Shown piece by piece: positions 63,407 through 64,000 of a DNA stretch of 64,000 nt. Below the pieces are notes generated by a model, which had not been told where the DNA came from, made no database searches, and saw only the letters and a list, made by a program, of their open reading frames with translations. Each line of letters begins with the position of its first letter. The stretch's first letter is position 1. Position numbers and translations under genes: made by a program. The DNA comes from Bifidobacterium breve. Lineage in GTDB: Bacteria > Actinomycetota > Actinomycetes > Nanopelagicales > Nanopelagicaceae. Where the stretch lies: contig CAMCYS010000001.1 of assembly GCA_945885625.1 (NCBI GenBank), positions 310,001 through 374,000 on the forward strand. The letters are read 5' to 3'.

Positions 63407-64000
63407 ATGAGCTTCTATGGTCTCGTCGATGGCAGTGACGCTTCACTTCGCAACTATTTAAAGCAGCTTCCTGGCGTAGATCAAGTTGGCGCTGAAGCCC
63501 GTGCTGCCATGTTGGCCACTCGCAGTATTAAAACCACCAGCAAAGCTTGGGCCATCGATACCGCAATCGCGATGGTCGATTTAACAACTCTGGAAGGCGC
63601 CGATACCCCCGGCAAAGTGCAAGCTCTTTGCGCTAAAGCTTTTCGACCTGACCCAACTGATTCTTCTGTGCCCCATGTTGGCGCAGTATGTGTTTACAAC
63701 GACATGGTTGGAATCGCTAGACAACACTTAGATGCAATTGGCGCGCATGAACTTCCGGTAGCTGCGGTTTCAACCGCATTTCCGTCCGGACGCGCCTCAA
63801 TGGCAGTTAAATTACAAGATACCAAAGATGCCATCGATGCTGGAGCTGCTGAAATTGATATGGTGATTGATCGTGGCGCTTTCTTAAGTGGCCGATTGAT
63901 TGAGGTTTTCCAAGAGATCGTGGCAATTCGCGAAGTTTGTGGAGATCAAGCCCATCTAAAAGTAATTCTGGAAACTGGCGAGCTAGTAACTTTAGATAAT
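63407..64000 (+). CDS. deoC: Deoxyribose-phosphate aldolase DeoC, N-terminal fragment
   Basis: Open frame of 198 codons from ATG 63407 to the window end, without a stop, so the gene is truncated here. GTWAID-like AWAIDTAIAMVDLTTLEG near 52, AVCVYNDMVGIAR near 102, AAEIDMVIDRGAFLSG near 145 and LKVILETGEL near 185 match long actinobacterial DeoC (about 330 residues); the lysine in LKVILE is the usual Schiff-base region. It cleaves deoxyribose-5-phosphate. GGCGGG lies 4 nt before the ATG. It completes a nucleoside-salvage run with punA and pmmB. Confidence 0.87.
   Translation, partial: MSFYGLVDGSDASLRNYLKQLPGVDQVGAEARAAMLATRSIKTTSKAWAIDTAIAMVDLTTLEGADTPGKVQALCAKAFRPDPTDSSVPHVGAVCVYNDMVGIARQHLDAIGAHELPVAAVSTAFPSGRASMAVKLQDTKDAIDAGAAEIDMVIDRGAFLSGRLIEVFQEIVAIREVCGDQAHLKVILETGELVTLDN

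Noticed and set aside
1..64000. CRISPR arrays, insertion sequences, prophage, restriction or toxin-antitoxin systems
   Set aside because: No regularly spaced repeats, transposase, integrase, phage or toxin-antitoxin motifs were seen on either strand.

Overview
This window looks like a chromosome segment from a small, streamlined, low-GC actinobacterium. The actinobacterial assignment rests on two WhiB proteins, the MtrA-MtrB two-component system, a PdtaS-type kinase, the mycothiol enzyme MshB, the AccA3/AccD5/AccE5 carboxylase, actinobacterial-type DapD and DapC, and the small families DUF3107, DUF3117, DUF3499, DUF6459 (Rv3235) and DUF6912. The base composition is clearly AT-richer than most actinobacteria, intergenic gaps are tiny and genes often overlap. 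A freshwater acI / Nanopelagicales-like organism is my best guess, but that is inference.

Layout. 1-8.4 kb: end of a GH13 alpha-glucosidase, terC, a short ribosome hibernation factor, two small membrane proteins, a transsulfuration PLP enzyme, a lacI-oxidoreductase operon, a DUF4389 membrane protein, a DNA glycosylase and msrA-msrB. 8.4-26.8 kb: tRNA-Arg(CCG), then a block whose order recalls M. tuberculosis Rv3219-Rv3260: whiB1, pdtaS, DUF6912, a CpaE-like/SAF pair, an Rv3235-like gene, secA, comF, mtrB-mtrA-sahH, a phosphomannomutase, DUF3499, DUF5719, a very large membrane glycosyltransferase and whiB2. 27-31.8 kb: sugar nucleotidyltransferase, dapC, ferredoxin, a GNAT protein and cysS. 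31.8-40.3 kb: mshB-moeZ, TetR/DUF3107/rhlE, and a tightly overlapped operon EamA-PHP-MarC-MpaB-ParA. 40.3-49.3 kb: a block like Rv1201c-Rv1232c (soluble MgtE/CBS protein, DUF1003, mrp, tatB, htrA, O-methyltransferase, pepA, DUF3117, a stand-alone sigma region-4 protein, SRPBCC, LOG, dapD). 49.3-54.5 kb: envelope genes (SpoIID, GT2, LCP, UDP-sugar dehydrogenase). 54.5-64 kb: a block like Rv3275c-Rv3308 (purE, purK, birA, accD5, accE5, maf, accA3, punA, pmmB) ending in a truncated deoC.

How it works together. The genes cover envelope building and export (secA, tatB, htrA, mtrAB, glycosyltransferases, LCP, SpoIID), lysine/DAP synthesis (dapC, dapD), acyl-CoA carboxylation with its biotin ligase facing it across a shared promoter, nucleoside and phosphosugar salvage (punA, pmmB, deoC), and redox/thiol protection (mshB, msrA, msrB, ferredoxin). 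No insertion sequence, prophage, CRISPR array or restriction system is visible.

The most notable observations are regulatory and architectural. About twenty genes have a TANNNT hexamer exactly 6-7 nt before the start codon, the arrangement expected of leaderless mRNAs. Four convergent gene pairs end on the same CTAA tetranucleotide. birA and accD5 appear to fire from one symmetric TACCGTA element. dapC lies in frame behind the ferredoxin stop codon with no ATG, GTG or TTG able to start it. I found no clearly new multi-gene system; the CpaE-like pseudo-ATPase with its SAF partner is the closest to an uncharacterised module. All homology statements are from reading the sequence, with no database search, and the M. 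tuberculosis comparisons are from memory.
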